This document shows positions 45,733 to 56,639 of a DNA stretch of 64,000 bases, piece by piece (position 1 is the stretch's first letter; each line of letters opens with the position of its first letter). The notes below the pieces were generated by a model. The model made no database searches. It was not told the origin of the DNA and saw only the letters and a program-made list of their open reading frames with translations. Source of the stretch: Pararge aegeria (taxonomy: Eukaryota > Arthropoda > Insecta > Lepidoptera > Nymphalidae); contig NC_053193.1 of the NCBI RefSeq assembly GCF_905163445.1, positions 4,154,001 to 4,218,000 on the forward strand, read 5' to 3'. Position numbers and translations under genes: made by a program.

Positions 45733-47274
45733 GTAAGTATTCATAGACACCAAATAAAAGCAGGCGTTATTACGGTGACGTTTATGATATACTTAGGTAC
45801 GATTTTTGAACTTTCTCCTCACACACACACAAATCAAGACAGTCGCATGTAGCTGCTGGAAAGCAACGACACAAGGTTGTAGTAGGTATGTGGAAATTTC
45901 TGCAAGAAATCTACGAGTATGTCCAGCATTAGACGCCCGACATTGAGACGTTCGGCTACTTTTGAAAGTGATGGCAGTACCTACTATCCGCTAGCCTCCG
46001 CTATCCCGGAGCTCGTCCAGGGAAACACTACCGCTATAATTATTGCAATTACAGCCAAATGAGACTTATCTCCTTCGCTTCAGGTCGATGCACACAGGGC
46101 GTCACTTTGTAAGACGTGTGCCGGCATGCCGTGTGAAATGTTGCCTTGTTCATCATAAATCTTTACATATTATAAAACAAAGTTACTCGCGCTCTCGGTA
46201 AGCTTAGGATTTTAATACAGTTTTCAGCAATAAATAGAGCCCTTTAAGATGACGTTACGTATTTAGTATATACGCATATTATAGCGGAGAAAAACAAAGG
46301 AAGTCAGAAATTTGTAACAAACGTAATGTTGTGCGCTAACATTTCAAACGCTGACTAAACCTCACGGGATAAAATAAATGTATGTACCGCGGAATTGTTA
46401 TTATTAATCACTCAAAACTATATGTAAGGTCACTAGTAGCCTATAATTTCCATTTAACAGCTTAGCTTCTAGGTCCGTCCATTATAACTGACTTCAAATA
46501 TTGGATAGAAGCAGGCGTTACTTTACGGAATTCCAAGATTTAAGTATAATGAAAATTAAACTTCGTCCCGGAGTAGATACCTATAGCAAATTAAGCTTAA
46601 TTTTCATCATAATTTAACTGACGAAACGTGTCCAGGAAAAATTATCACTTATCTTTATATCCTTGTTTTAATAAGATGCCCAATGTCAAACGCCTACACA
46701 ATTTATATGAGCAAGTCTGACCAGTGACCATGTCTGGTGATTCTGCAATATTTGCATAGGTTTTTGCTTCAACATTTAGGCGAAGGTAGTTCACTCTATT
46801 ACAGAATGATTTAGTTCACTCAAGCTTCATTGTAGTTGGATGAATAAGTTGTTAAGATTACCTTATACCTATCTAGATGAGATTAACAGACTCGGCTGCT
46901 TTATTGCTTAGAATTTTAAATTAAAGATGCACATGCCGCCTGGCCTAGTTACACTGAATTTATAACTAAAACAGCCTTACTTCGTACGGCTTCAAAGTTG
47001 TTATTCTTATAGTGATAAGACCCAGTTTCGTATGAATAGGTGTAAGTGGAGGTTTGTATAATTTTTTTCAAAGCACCAGTTTGCCTTCGCACAAGGTATG
47101 ACCCGCCAGATCACTGCGTGAGTAAGATCTAAGTAATGGCTTTTTAGCACCATAATATCAACAATGAGAGTTAAAATGTAAAGTTTATATAACCTAGGTA
47201 CTAAAGGTATAATACAGCTTTAATAGAGTTTATAACCTAATTCCGTAAGAAGGAAGTTTTGAAATTGAGCCGTT

Positions 47275-47420
47275 TCTCAAACTCAAAGTCAAAAATATCT
47301 TTATTCAAGTAGGCCCTTAGGTTGCACTTTTGATGCGTAGGTACATTACATTAGAATTACACGGTAGTGAGATAATGGCGATAACCATTTTCGTAAACTT
47401 AAAGCATCGTCTCTGATCTG
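47275..47420 (-). repeat. LINE 3' UTR fragment (family E), intronic
   Basis: 'caaactcaaagtcaaaaatatctttattcaagtaggcc' to 'gtgagataatggcgataacc', the complement of 18690-18785. Confidence 0.7.
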
Positions 47421-48004
47421 CGTCTCTTATGGGAGTCGATTAGAATTAAATCAGGGGTAGGTAAACGGGAATAATTTCTGGGAATCTAAGATATAGGAAA
47501 CATAATTTATTTGATATATCTGTAATTACTAATATTTTTTTTACCTTCGCTTATTTACTTATTAAGGATGCACCACGTTCCAACAAATTAAGATAATTTA
47601 TTGATTCTATTCTATTTTAACGTTATAACCGCCATATTGGATTTGGTATGACGTCATAATATAGTCGATGGCTTGTGATATTTGTTAAAACTTGGCAACA
47701 TTTTTGTGGAATATACCTACACAAGTGGAAAATATGTTTCATGACATATTGTAATCCTTTTCTTTACCGCAGACGGTAAAATATCATGGATTCAACAAGA
47801 GTCATCAAGTATTTATGTCTGCCATAAGAATCCGCAAAGGCGCCTGATTATTACCAGATACAAGTTTATAGACACATTACGTTAATACAGGATATTAATT
47901 AACATTTATATCGTTGTGGTATGAAGACATCAAATTAAGTGTCTAGAAGTTGATAATTATTTTATTCTGCATAGGCGAGTACTATCATTACAATTCAGGT
48001 TGCT

Positions 48005-48250
48005 TCTTAAATATTTTCTAATGACAATGTGAGATGGTGATAACAAAAAGAACACCTGGCTAAGTTTGTTGTGGGCTTCTTCTTAGACCAGGGCGCGATT
48101 TGAACCCTCGTAGCTTTAGTTTTAAGTTTACGATTGTAGTTATCGCCATCACTACTCACTGCTATGTACACATTTTGTATATAATAACGCCTCAAAAGTG
48201 ACATCTATGTGCCTATTTGAATAAAGAAATATTTGACTTTGACTTGACTT
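48005..48250 (+). repeat. LINE 3' UTR (family E), intronic
   Basis: 'ttctaatgacaatgtgagatggtgataac', 'cacctggctaagtttgttgtgggcttcttcttagacc' and terminal 'gactttgacttgactttga'. Nearly identical to 18530-18785. Confidence 0.8.
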
Positions 48251-48878
48251 TGAATTCTTGGAATTCTTTGGATTTAGTAACATTTTTAGCAGTTAACAAA
48301 ATAATACCACTATTTCTTAAATATAGTTCAACGGGTATATACCACGATAATATTTTTGGTTTTGTCGATATTTCGACCCAGTTTCATGGATCGTGGTGAC
48401 AAAGGGACCACGAATGTAAGAAATGTGGTTTAACCACGAAGAATCTTAGTTTAAAATCTTTAACAATACCACTACCTTTATTTTGGTTCCATATTGAATT
48501 AGAGTAGGTACAGACGAAGATGGCTTCCATGAAATGTAACAGCAAGGTGTAACATTACACACGAATACTCATCAGTCCCCAGTATCCACCTTTATTGATC
48601 AGATGTTAACAGTATTGAGCTCGTCCGGGGAAGTATTACCATCTTGCTTATTTCTGACGCCAAGCAACATTGGTTGTAATGCTGGTGAAATTCTGGTGTC
48701 AAAAAGAAACTTGAGCCTTTAAACCCAACCCAAAAACCCCAGGTTTATTGGACCCAGGGCGTCGTTTCCAGGACATTTTCAATGCATGCCTCACGAATTG
48801 GCCATCAGCTTGGTCCGTCAATAATTGTCTCTATGAAAAAAACAATTGATAAGTATTAACACAAACAATTTTTCCCAG

Positions 48879-49114
48879 GATTCAGTAGTAGACCTCGTAA
48901 TTGGATTAGGAGTTCCTGCCTCCAAAGTTGTCATCAGCTTACCAGCCACAGCGAGACAGTTCACGCTCCAAAACGAAACCCTGAGTACTCCAGGAAGTCC
49001 GACCGTAGACGACGACCCTAAAGAAATAGACCAAGCCGAAGTCTGCAGGCAGTTGCGTAAAGGAAGATGGACGCTCGAGAGGGACCAGGACTTGTCAGCG
49101 CCTTATGCTTTTAA
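48879..49114 (+). CDS. Chitinase-like protein, GH18 beta-7 exon
   Basis: Enters in phase 0 after 'tttttcccag' and leaves with two bases of a Lys codon before 'gtaagt'. It encodes the beta-7 strand of GH18: 'KVVISLPATARQFTL' corresponds to the usual 'KLVLGIPFYGRSFTL', so the fold is retained although the Tyr/Gly pocket residues differ. A polar insertion (Thr/Pro/Asp-rich) and 'EVCRQLRKGRWTLERDQDLS', the normal helix before beta-8, follow. A small downstream open frame at 49105-49365 is intronic and unrelated. Confidence 0.85.
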
Positions 49115-50413
49115 GTAAGTGTTTACGACTGCAGGACACAATAACTATTAAATTATTGCAGGATGAAGCTGATATACCGGTCTTCGATGGTCCCGGATCG
49201 GTGTACGTCTTGGTCTACGTTTTCAAACCAATTCTTCTTCTTCTTGAAGTACCGTCTCCTATAGGAGATTGGCAATCTGTACTTTGGACACAGCCGCACG
49301 GAAATACGATTGGATTCACGAACCAATCGCGTAAATTTTTCAGCCAAGACGTTCTTCGCCAATGAGACGTTATTTTCGGCTATCTTTGCCCGGATGTTGA
49401 GATGAAGGCGGTCATATTTATTGTTTCTCATAATATGACCAAAATACTATAACTTTCGCCTTTTAATAATTGTGTTAAGAATTTCTAGATCTTGCTTCGC
49501 ATCTGTAATAATGACGTATTTCTTGCATGCTGTGCGCCACTCAGCATTCGTCTATCCACCCACATTTTGTATACTACAAGTTACAACAAGTTGTGCTACT
49601 AACACTTGTGTCTTTAGTAACTACGAAAGAAAGTATAACCCACCTTATTAAAGCATTTCTAAATGTTATCGTCTAAGCGTTTAATATCGGCCGCCCTTTA
49701 TAAATCTATTCTTTAATGGCACGGGTTATTATATATTATTTCTATGTCTTTGTTTTAAATATCACCTTAGTATTCTTTGATATTAGATAATTGTAGGTCA
49801 CCTTGCATAATTCCGGAAATTACTTTTTTTTTTTGCAAAAAAATAAAAATGCTAGAACGGTAATAACATTTGTATCTGATTAGGTACTCATAAATCTTAC
49901 GTAAAAAAGCAGGTCAAACACCAGCAGAATCTAGCTATAAAATAGTAATAAATCATACCAGTCACAATGTTACTTCGATTGAAATAAATTTGCTCAATGC
50001 AATTACCATAATCCGATTGGTTTTATTTAATGGATTAATACAAAACATTTCATAACTATAAATAAACATTTTTTTTTTAATATGATGAGCTAGACATGCC
50101 ATTTAGAATGGGATTCAAAAGTGGACGGCGTTCCTTAATTTAAGTAGGTCTAAGGTATAAGGTCAAGGGTGAAAGGTAGCGCTCTGCCTTAAACGGATCT
50201 CTATGGATCTGACCTGACTGTCCTGATCTGAAGACAGTCGACACATTAGTCAGACATGTAGGCGATTAGCCGAACTGAAGTCTTTACGATCGATTTTACC
50301 AGTAGGTAGGTAGACAATTTTACCCAGTAGGTTCTTGATGGATTGTAGCAAAATGGGAACTGAATGGGATAAAGGGATTTTAACGACACCAAAACTGAAT
50401 GCACTCTTTTCAG
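49115..50413 (+). other. Intron of the chitinase-like gene, 1.3 kb
   Basis: GT...TTTTCAG bounded. No SINE or LINE copy recognised; AT-rich. Confidence 0.7.
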
Positions 50414-50611
50414 GGACAAAACCTGGATCTCATTCGAAGATGCCTCATCAGTGGATGTAAAAGGCAAATACGCGCGTGTAAGAGGCCTTGCCGGTCTGGC
50501 TTTGTACAAAGCTGATCGGGACACTGACACCCCCTGCGGACCAACCCTGAGAGCTGCACTGACGAAGGTTTTGAACCAGCAGAGCAGAGCACCTAGGGCA
50601 GCTGTATTGAG
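50414..50611 (+). CDS. Chitinase-like protein, GH18 beta-8 exon
   Basis: The first base completes a Lys codon from the previous exon; the last two bases begin an Arg codon finished in the next exon. It encodes 'WISFEDASSVDVKGKYARVR' and 'GLAGLALYKADRDTDTPCG', the GH18 beta-8 and C-terminal signature ('GGxMxWxLDxDDF.G.CG' in active enzymes). The substrate-stacking Trp of beta-8 is Leu and the DDF acidic pair is changed, further evidence of a pseudoenzyme. The conserved Cys-Gly of the family end is present. Confidence 0.85.
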
Positions 50612-51019
50612 GTAATTATAGGCTTAGACAAATTCTTTATTTGATTAATAATAATAATGTTTATTTCGGATAAAATTCCATAGCTTTTGTTAGCTGTTGG
50701 ATTATAAATAAATTTATTGTTAGTAACAATTATCTTATTAACTATTTTACTACTTAAAATCAGCCAAACATATTTCCTAATTAAGGTAAGTACCCTCTTG
50801 AGCACTTAGTGTATAAGTGTGCACCAACCCAGTGCGCCATAAAGGGATTTTCCCGTTTGTTCCTTAAAATTTTCAAAATACTGTTGAAGCTTCCTTCTTG
50901 CTCATCATTGATGCAGACGTTTTTCTCACGATTGCGTAAAGGTCATCAACGTGATTATCCGCAAATGTTTTTGATGCACTGCAAAGGTGCGGCAGCATCT
51001 ATACTCTGAAGCCATTTTT

Positions 51020-51275
51020 GACGGCTGTTTGGCGCAGTTTGCAGCGACCCTGCTTTCTGAGCCCAAGGCCGTGCGTTCGATTCCCACTATTGGAAAATGT
51101 TTGTGTGATGAGCATGAATGTTTTTCAGTGTCTGGGTGTTTATATGTATACTTATTCTAAGTATTTATTTATATAATTCATAAGAATATTCATCAGGCAT
51201 CTTAGTACCCATAACACAGGCTACGCTTACTTTGGGGCTAGATGGCGATATGTGTATTGTCTTAGTATATTTATA
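51020..51275 (+). repeat. SINE family A, intronic
   Basis: 'gacggctgtttggcgcagtttgcagc' and box B 'gcgttcgattccc', ending 'gatatgtgtattgtcttagtat'. Box A is slightly degenerate. Confidence 0.85.
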
Positions 51276-51579
51276 TTAAGTATATTTTATTATACATATA
51301 TTATTTTTGTATTGTATACGTAGTTATAAGCCCTCTGCGTATATGACACCCACAAGCTGCACGCATAAAATGTTTGGCAATATGCTCTGAAAAGTGTAAG
51401 CTTCACTTTCCTTGTACACCGTGCAAACTTGCGGGCTAACTAATATTACATCTTACCGCCAACGCCCTACGCTCGCTCTCAATATATTTCTTGTTATTCA
51501 AATCCTCTGTTACCAAATGTCCCAGATGCCTATACAATAATGTAATTGAAATATAATACTTACTTATTAAGGTTTTCGA

Positions 51580-51820
51580 AATTGATGCCGCAATTTCTTA
51601 ATGACAAGGTGGATTGGAAGCAGCCAGCCTCACTGTTAGTTAAATGATTGTAAATGTTGATGTTGGAAAAGAGTAACTACCGAGTTTCTTGCCGGCTCTT
51701 CCCGGTAGAATCTGCTTTCCGAACCGATGGTAGAGTCACTACAAACAGACATATCGTTTTCAAAAGTGCTTATAAAGTAGGCCTGCTTGAAATAAATTAA
51801 TTTTGAATATTGAATTTTTT
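51580..51820 (+). repeat. LINE 3' end (family D), intronic
   Basis: 'tttcttaatgacaaggtggattggaagcagccagcc', 'gttgatgttggaaaagagtaactaccgagtttcttgccgg', 'ggtagaatctgctttccgaaccgatgg', ending in a 'tttgaatattgaat' tail. Confidence 0.75.
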
Positions 51821-52100
51821 GTTTTAAGGTTGCCTCTTGATGTTATAAGAATTGATTGCTTGCTAAATGGCCCATTTTAATTTCCATTCCGAATATCTTC
51901 ATTTTAATATAGAAAGAGTTGAGAACTCGTAATTTAACTTCCTTTTTTCCCCTATCCTTCGACTCTCTTCCTTTTCTTTCTTGACTTTTGAAAATTGCTT
52001 CGTAAATGAGAATTGAAAAACAAAAGTGTGTGCAAAAACAAAAGCATCTTGGACCTAGTGAGTATAGTGAAATATTTTTAATCATTCATTAATTTTTCAG

Positions 52101-52227
52101 ATCTCTGGAAAACGAAATCCTATCAGCTCCGGGCATAGTTGGTCGAGCATTGGACGCTCTGCAGGTTTCCCCCTACCGCATTACGCAAGTGGTCGACTCC
52201 GATGGTGTCATTCATTCGATAAGAGAG
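52101..52227 (+). CDS. Chitinase-like protein, linker exon
   Basis: 127 bp. It begins after 'taatttttcag', completing an Arg codon, and ends in phase 0 at 'ataagagag|gttggt', a weaker donor than the others. It encodes about 42 residues ('SLENEILSAPGIVGRALDAL', then 'SPYRITQVVDSDGVIHSIRE') that link the GH18 domain to the first chitin-binding domain. No known domain. The exon is too short to appear as a long open frame and was found by phase continuity with its neighbours. Confidence 0.75.
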
Positions 52228-52450
52228 GTTGGTTTGTAAATTGTGGCTTAGCTTTTTATACTTATATAATTATTTGTATTTAACTTGTGGGTCTACTTGA
52301 TCCTTGGTTAAGATTTAATGGTCAACCACTTCGTATTTAAACTACGCTGATAATACACATTCTACGTAGCTTGCGGAGAGGTTTGCGAAAAACGCTGCAA
52401 AGTTGCTGTCACTAAATGATGTTTTCAATAAGTATTTATAATTATCAAAA

Positions 52451-52800
52451 ACTAGCGGTACCTCGTGTCTTCATTCGCGTATAGGTCAATCTTAAAAGAT
52501 AGACGTATGCTGATGCGGACTTTTTTTTAGAAATTTTAAAGGGTAACAACATTGTCATACAAGATTTTATCGAAACTTTATCCGTTTACGCAGCGTACGA
52601 AATTGAAGCTTCTATATCTTCTCAAAAGGAAAAACCTCGATTTCGAAACATTCTTCATTGGTGCTATGCTCCTATTGGTCTTAGCGCGATGATATAATAT
52701 TATAGCCTTCCACGATAAATGGGCTATCCAACACTGAAAGAATTTTTCAAATCGGACCAGTAGTTCCTGAGATCATCGCGTTCAAGTAAACAAAAATATA
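52451..52800 (+). repeat. Interspersed repeat (family G2), intronic
   Basis: 'actagcggtacctcgtgtcttcattcgcgtatagg' to 'caaatcggaccagtagttcctgagatcatcgcgttcaagtaaac'. Matches 31995-32225. Confidence 0.65.
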
Positions 52801-52804
52801 TATT

Positions 52805-52857
52805 ATTCTAGGCTTAAGGAATGACATCTTATAGATGTCATTCCTTAAGCCTAGAAT
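52805..52857. repeat. Perfect 53-bp palindrome (25-bp arms, 3-base loop)
   Basis: The left arm 52805-52829 is the exact complement of 52833-52857 with loop 'tat'. It starts at the end of the family G2 repeat and finishes 31 bp before the next exon, inside the zone where branch point and acceptor lie. Confidence 0.93.
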
Positions 52858-52888
52858 GTAAACAATAACTATGTTTTTATATTCATAG

Positions 52889-52999
52889 GACACAAGAACC
52901 GAATTCTCTTGCTCTCGCCAAGGATACTTCGTGCATCCTCGCTCCTGCGCAAGATTCTACCGTTGTGTGAAGTTTGATCAACTCTCACCGGAGTTCACG
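52889..52999 (+). CDS. Chitinase-like protein, first half of CBM14 domain 1
   Basis: 111 bp, phase 0 at both ends, acceptor 'atattcatag' and donor 'ttcacg|gtaaga'. It encodes 'EFSCSRQGYFVHPRSCARFY' followed by 'RCVKF', giving cysteines 1-3 and the aromatic 'FYRC' of a peritrophin-A (CBM14) chitin-binding domain. Cysteines 4-6 are in the following exon. Confidence 0.85.
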
Positions 53000-53019
53000 G
53001 TAAGATTAAATAAAAACAT

Positions 53020-53430
53020 TAGCTGATGCTCGCGACTTCGTCGCCGTTTGTTAAAGGGTTTTAAATGTTCCGCAAGAACTCTTTGTTTTCCTGTTTTAAA
53101 TTTGTATTCCATACCATTTGGATTTTTTTATCTAATTTATATCACAAGATTGCCGTAAGTAGCTTTAACATACCTTAATGTTTTAAATTGTATCCTTTTC
53201 CGTCTCCAGGATGCATAATATTTTTATGCAAAACTTCACCAAGTAAAGCGGACAAGCCATGTTTAGGTAACAATAGCTATTTTATAAAATCCCTCAAGCA
53301 TCTTTTACCAGCAGAATTTCATGGAAAAATATGATCCTATGCCCATTCTCAGATGCCATGTGTGCCAAACTTCATCAAGATCGGTTCTTCAGTTTACACA
53401 CTTTCGCATTTATAGTACCTATTAGTATGG
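53020..53430 (+). repeat. Family G-like repeat, intronic
   Basis: 'gctgatgctcgcgacttcgtcgccgtttgtt' to 'gtgtgccaaacttcatcaagatcggttcttcagttt' and 'gcatttatagtacctattagtatgg'. Confidence 0.6.
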
Positions 53431-54007
53431 ATAAAGTATTTACTAGGTACTAGTAGTGGGTGTCTTGGAAGTTTAGAACGGGTTCCCCGGACGTCCAATA
53501 AAGCCAACGAGAGGGACATGCCGTGGTGGTTTTTAGTTCGGGTAAACGAGTCCCATATAACCTCTGTCCTGCCCAAAAGGACAGAGGTAGCCATAAAGCT
53601 TTTCCACCACGATAAAAAAAAAAAAAAAGTTTCTAGTAGGTACTACTACTAGAAACTATTTTTTTATTCAGAACATAGATTTTAGAAATCTACTTATTTT
53701 TATCCCACGCTAAGCGGTGTTGGCACAATATATCTTCTTCTTTCTCTCACTTATTTTAGCGATCAACTCTACTTACGGTCCGATTTTGTGAATGAGATGC
53801 ACTCTTTCACAAAATCAGAGATCGATCCATCTCTTCTATGGTCTCCTTCTACCTTTTGTCATTCCACATAAAGAGATTTTTATAATAAATGATTAAGTTT
53901 CCTTGAAAAGTTGACTTCCTGTCAAAATTGTGTGTTAAACTTAGAACCTTTTACATGTGGATGGTGTGGTTTTCAAAAAACTTTACAGACAAACAGTAAC
54001 GGCCGTT

Positions 54008-54279
54008 GACGGCCGACTGGCGCAGTGGGCAGCGACCCTGCTTTCTGAGTCCAAGGCCGTGGGTTCGATTCCCACAACTGGAAAATGTTTGTGTGATGAG
54101 CATTAAGTGTTTTTCAGTGTCTGGGTGTTTATATGTATTTTCTAAGTATTTATGTATATATAATTCTTAAAAATATCTTCAGTCATCTTAGTTAGTACCC
54201 ATAACACAAGCTACGCTTACTTTGGGGCTAGGTGGCGATGTGTGTATTGTCGTAGTATATTTATTTATTTATTTATTTA
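54008..54279 (+). repeat. SINE family A, full copy, intronic
   Basis: 'gacggccgactggcgcagtgggcagcgaccctgctttctgagtcc', box B 'gggttcgattccc', through 'gatgtgtgtattgtcgtagtat' and a (ttta)n tail. It is among the least diverged copies in the window and so possibly recent. Confidence 0.92.
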
Positions 54280-54599
54280 GTAACGGCAGTTACGCTCTAA
54301 CTTGTCGATAATATGTTTGTTCTAATATGTTCTCGCAAGATGGTTTGACGCATATAATTTAAAGAATTGAAAACCTGCATTCTCAGCCTATTAGCCTTGT
54401 AGGAGAGAGGGTTTTAGAGCATAGACTCACCACGCTGTTCCAGTGCGGGCTGGTGGGCTTTAAGGATTATTATGATCAAAAGTTATAATAGCCGGGACCG
54501 AGGGCTTAAAGTGCTCCCCGTGGCATAGGGGCCTTATTTCCAAACCCCGGACTGATACTGAGAACCTTTAAAAGAAAAACCCAATTAGGTACCAATTAA

Positions 54600-54780
54600 A
54601 ATTCAAAAAATTCAAAATTCAAAATTCATTTATTTCAATTAGGCCTAATTAATAAGTACTTTTGAAACGTCAAGTCAGTCTGTTTGTAGTGACTCTACCA
54701 CCGGTTCGGAAGGCAGATTCCACTGTGAAGAGCCGGCAAGAAACTCAGCAGATTGCTCTTTTCCAACATAATTTTAAAGT
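54600..54780 (-). repeat. LINE 3' end (family D), inverted, intronic
   Basis: 'aaaaattcaaaattcaaaattcatttatttcaattaggcc' to 'gtgactctaccaccggttcggaaggcagattcc' and 'gccggcaagaaactcagcag'. Part of it is inside the tandem duplication that starts at 54647. Confidence 0.75.
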
Positions 54781-55296
54781 TTAACAATCTTTAGAACTTT
54801 TCTGTTCCTGTATTATTTGCTCCCACGCTGGATTGGGTACCAGGACCTGGTTACCTTAGTACAACATGATAGGTATTAGACCAACGAGGCAGCGAATATG
54901 TGGCAAACACTCCTGGTATTCATTTTCAGATCATGAAAGCGAGTTAAGTAAGTTTTATGACATTTCAGGTTTTCAATTAATAAGCACTTTTGAAACGTCA
55001 AGTCAGTCTGTTTGTAGTGACTCTACCACCGGTTCGGAAGGCAGATTACACTGTGAAGAGCCGGCAAGAAACTCAGCAGATTGCTCTTTTCCAACATAAT
55101 TTTAAAGTTTAACAATCTTTAGAACTTTTCTGTTCCTGTATTATTTGCTCCCACGCTGGATTGGGTACCAGGACCTGGTTACCTTAGTACAACATGATAG
55201 GTATTAGACCAACGAGGCAGCGAATATGTGGCAAACACTCCTGGTATTCATTTTCAGATCATAAAAGCGAGTTAAGTAAGTTATATGACATTTCAG
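54647..55296. repeat. 328-bp tandem duplication that copies a splice acceptor
   Basis: Copy 1 is 54647-54974 and copy 2 is 54975-55296. Both run from 'aattaataag' through the LINE piece, 'gggtaccaggacctggttaccttagtac' and 'gatcat.aaagcgagttaagtaag', to 'gacatttcaggt'. They differ at only a few positions, so the duplication is young. Copy 2 ends exactly at the acceptor of the next exon. The copy 1 acceptor (54966) would open a frame that stops within a few codons, so only copy 2 can be productive. Confidence 0.93.
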
Positions 55297-55450
55297 GTGT
55301 TCGAGTTCGACTGTCCAGCAGGTCTAGCCTTCGACTCACGATACGAGGTGTGTGTTTGGCCTGGTAGCCTGCCTAACTCCCAGGCTTGTCCCGGCTCATC
55401 GGAGATAGCGCCTGTACCGCCGACCAGATTCGTTTGTCCTGAACGTGAAG
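55297..55450 (+). CDS. Chitinase-like protein, end of CBM14-1 and start of CBM14-2
   Basis: 154 bp, enters phase 0 after 'catttcag' and exits with one base of a Gly codon before 'gttggt'. It encodes 'VFEFDCPAGLAFDSRYEVCV' and the last Cys ('SQACPG'), completing domain 1: cysteines 4, 5 and 6 and the typical 'CP.GL.FD....C.WP'. It then starts domain 2 with 'RFVCPEREG'. Chitin-binding function is well established for this domain family. The split of each domain across exons is unusual only in that domain 1 is divided between Cys3 and Cys4. Confidence 0.88.
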
Positions 55451-55514
55451 GTTGGTATTCGTAGGGCTAGTAGCTTTAACCGTATGCATCAATCTAAGCC
55501 GGATGCCCTATCAG

Positions 55515-55719
55515 CAGTGGCGTGCATAGAGGCTATGCACAGGGTATGCAGATGATATAAAATTAAGTAAAATCTCCAATACGAGTTATAAATACTTAAG
55601 GGAAGTCTTTTTATAACTTTTACAATGCCTATCCTTAAGTTTTTTATAACTCGTACTGCAGGTTTTCTTTATTTTATATCACCTGCATACCCTGTGCATA
55701 CCCTCTATGCACGCCACTG
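55515..55719. mobile_element. hAT-type MITE, 205 bp, near-palindromic, intronic
   Basis: CAGTGGCGTGCATAGAGG... and its complement at the other end form about 45-bp terminal inverted repeats ('gtatgcagatgatataa' against 'ttatatcacctgcatac'). It is flanked by a perfect 8-bp duplication cctatcag (55507-55514 and 55720-55727). The middle is also largely self-complementary ('gttataaatacttaag' against 'cttaagttttttataac'). It has no coding capacity. It is the cleanest copy of the family in the window. Confidence 0.95.
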
Positions 55720-55721
55720 CC

Positions 55722-56194
55722 TATCAGTCCTTATAATAAAAATAAGTTCGCGGTTGTGCCTTAAATTTGCCTACAGCGGAAAATGATATACCATCCCTTT
55801 ATTTCAAGCCATTTCGAGTTTAAGCCGGAAGAGCCGGGTGACCCTATCGGTCCTTATAATAAAAATAAGTTCGCGGTTGTGCCTTAAATTTGCCTACAGC
55901 GGAAAATGATATACCATCCCTTTATTTTAAGCCATTTCGAGTTTAAGCCGGAAGAGCCGGGTGACCCTATCAGTCCTTATAATAAAAATAAGTTCGCGGT
56001 TGTGCCTTAAATTTGCCTACAGCGGTAAATGATATACCATCCCTTTATTTTAAGCCATTTCGAGTTTAAGCCGGAAGAGCCGGGTGACCCTATCAGTCCT
56101 TATAATAAAAATAATTTTTCGGTTGTGCCTTAAATTTGCCTACAGCGGAAAATGATATACCATCCCCCTTTTTTAAGCCATTTCGAGTTTAAGC
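55722..56194. repeat. 123-bp tandem repeat, about 3.85 copies
   Basis: Units start 'tatc(a/g)gtccttataataaaa' at 55722, 55845, 55968 and 56091, exactly 123 bp apart, with only scattered differences. The unit ends 'gccggaagagccgggtgaccc'. The hAT MITE is inserted at the first unit, whose partial predecessor ('taagccggatgccctatcag') lies left of the MITE. Confidence 0.95.
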
Positions 56195-56204
56195 TGTGTA
56201 ACAT

Positions 56205-56345
56205 AATAGCATGTAAGAAAATAATTAAGAACACGCAGAAACCGTGTACACGACTAATATTGAAGCATCAAAAACCACTCCACTTTAGTAGTGTTTCTCG
56301 ACACGGTGGTTAGTCCCCGTAATTCCATTTAGCAATTGGGAGTTA
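56205..56345 (-). repeat. Unclassified interspersed repeat (family H), inverted
   Basis: 'aaaccgtgtacacgactaatattgaagcatcaaaaaccactccactttagtagtgtttctcgacacgg', the complement of 30150-30245. Confidence 0.65.
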
Positions 56346-56639
56346 ATATTTTACCTCTATTGTTCTAAACGAAACAGGGAAAATGGGAATAGTTTATAAA
56401 CTAACAACATTACACGAGTTTGAAGTCAAACGTGCGCAGGCGTGTCACTGTTTTGGACACAATGCACTGCATTGAATAATGGCTGAATGAGCAACATCTG
56501 TACTGTAGTTTTATAAGTAATCTGGAGAAATAAATGAACCATTCAAATCATTCGTTCATTCAACTAAATAATAAATATACTACGACAGTACACATGAAAA
56601 CAAATTATTTTAAGGAATCGCACAAATTCATTATAAACC

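Larger units (their letters stand above)
45733..48878 (+). other. Intron of the chitinase-like gene, 3.1 kb
   Basis: Bounded by gtaagt and 'tttttcccag'. It holds an inverted LINE family E tail (47275-47420), a plus-strand family E tail (48005-48250) and a diverged unclassified repeat with 'gagctcgtccggggaagtattaccatcttgctta' (48605-48800). A related stretch with 'ggagctcgtccagggaaacactaccgc' lies at about 46005. Confidence 0.7.

Noticed and set aside
49105..49365. Plus-strand open frame after the beta-7 exon
   Set aside because: It starts in the splice donor and continues into intron sequence in a different frame from the exon.
54967..54990. Alternative exon start after the copy 1 acceptor
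   Set aside because: The frame needed stops within four codons, so it is a non-productive duplicate of the true acceptor at 55296.
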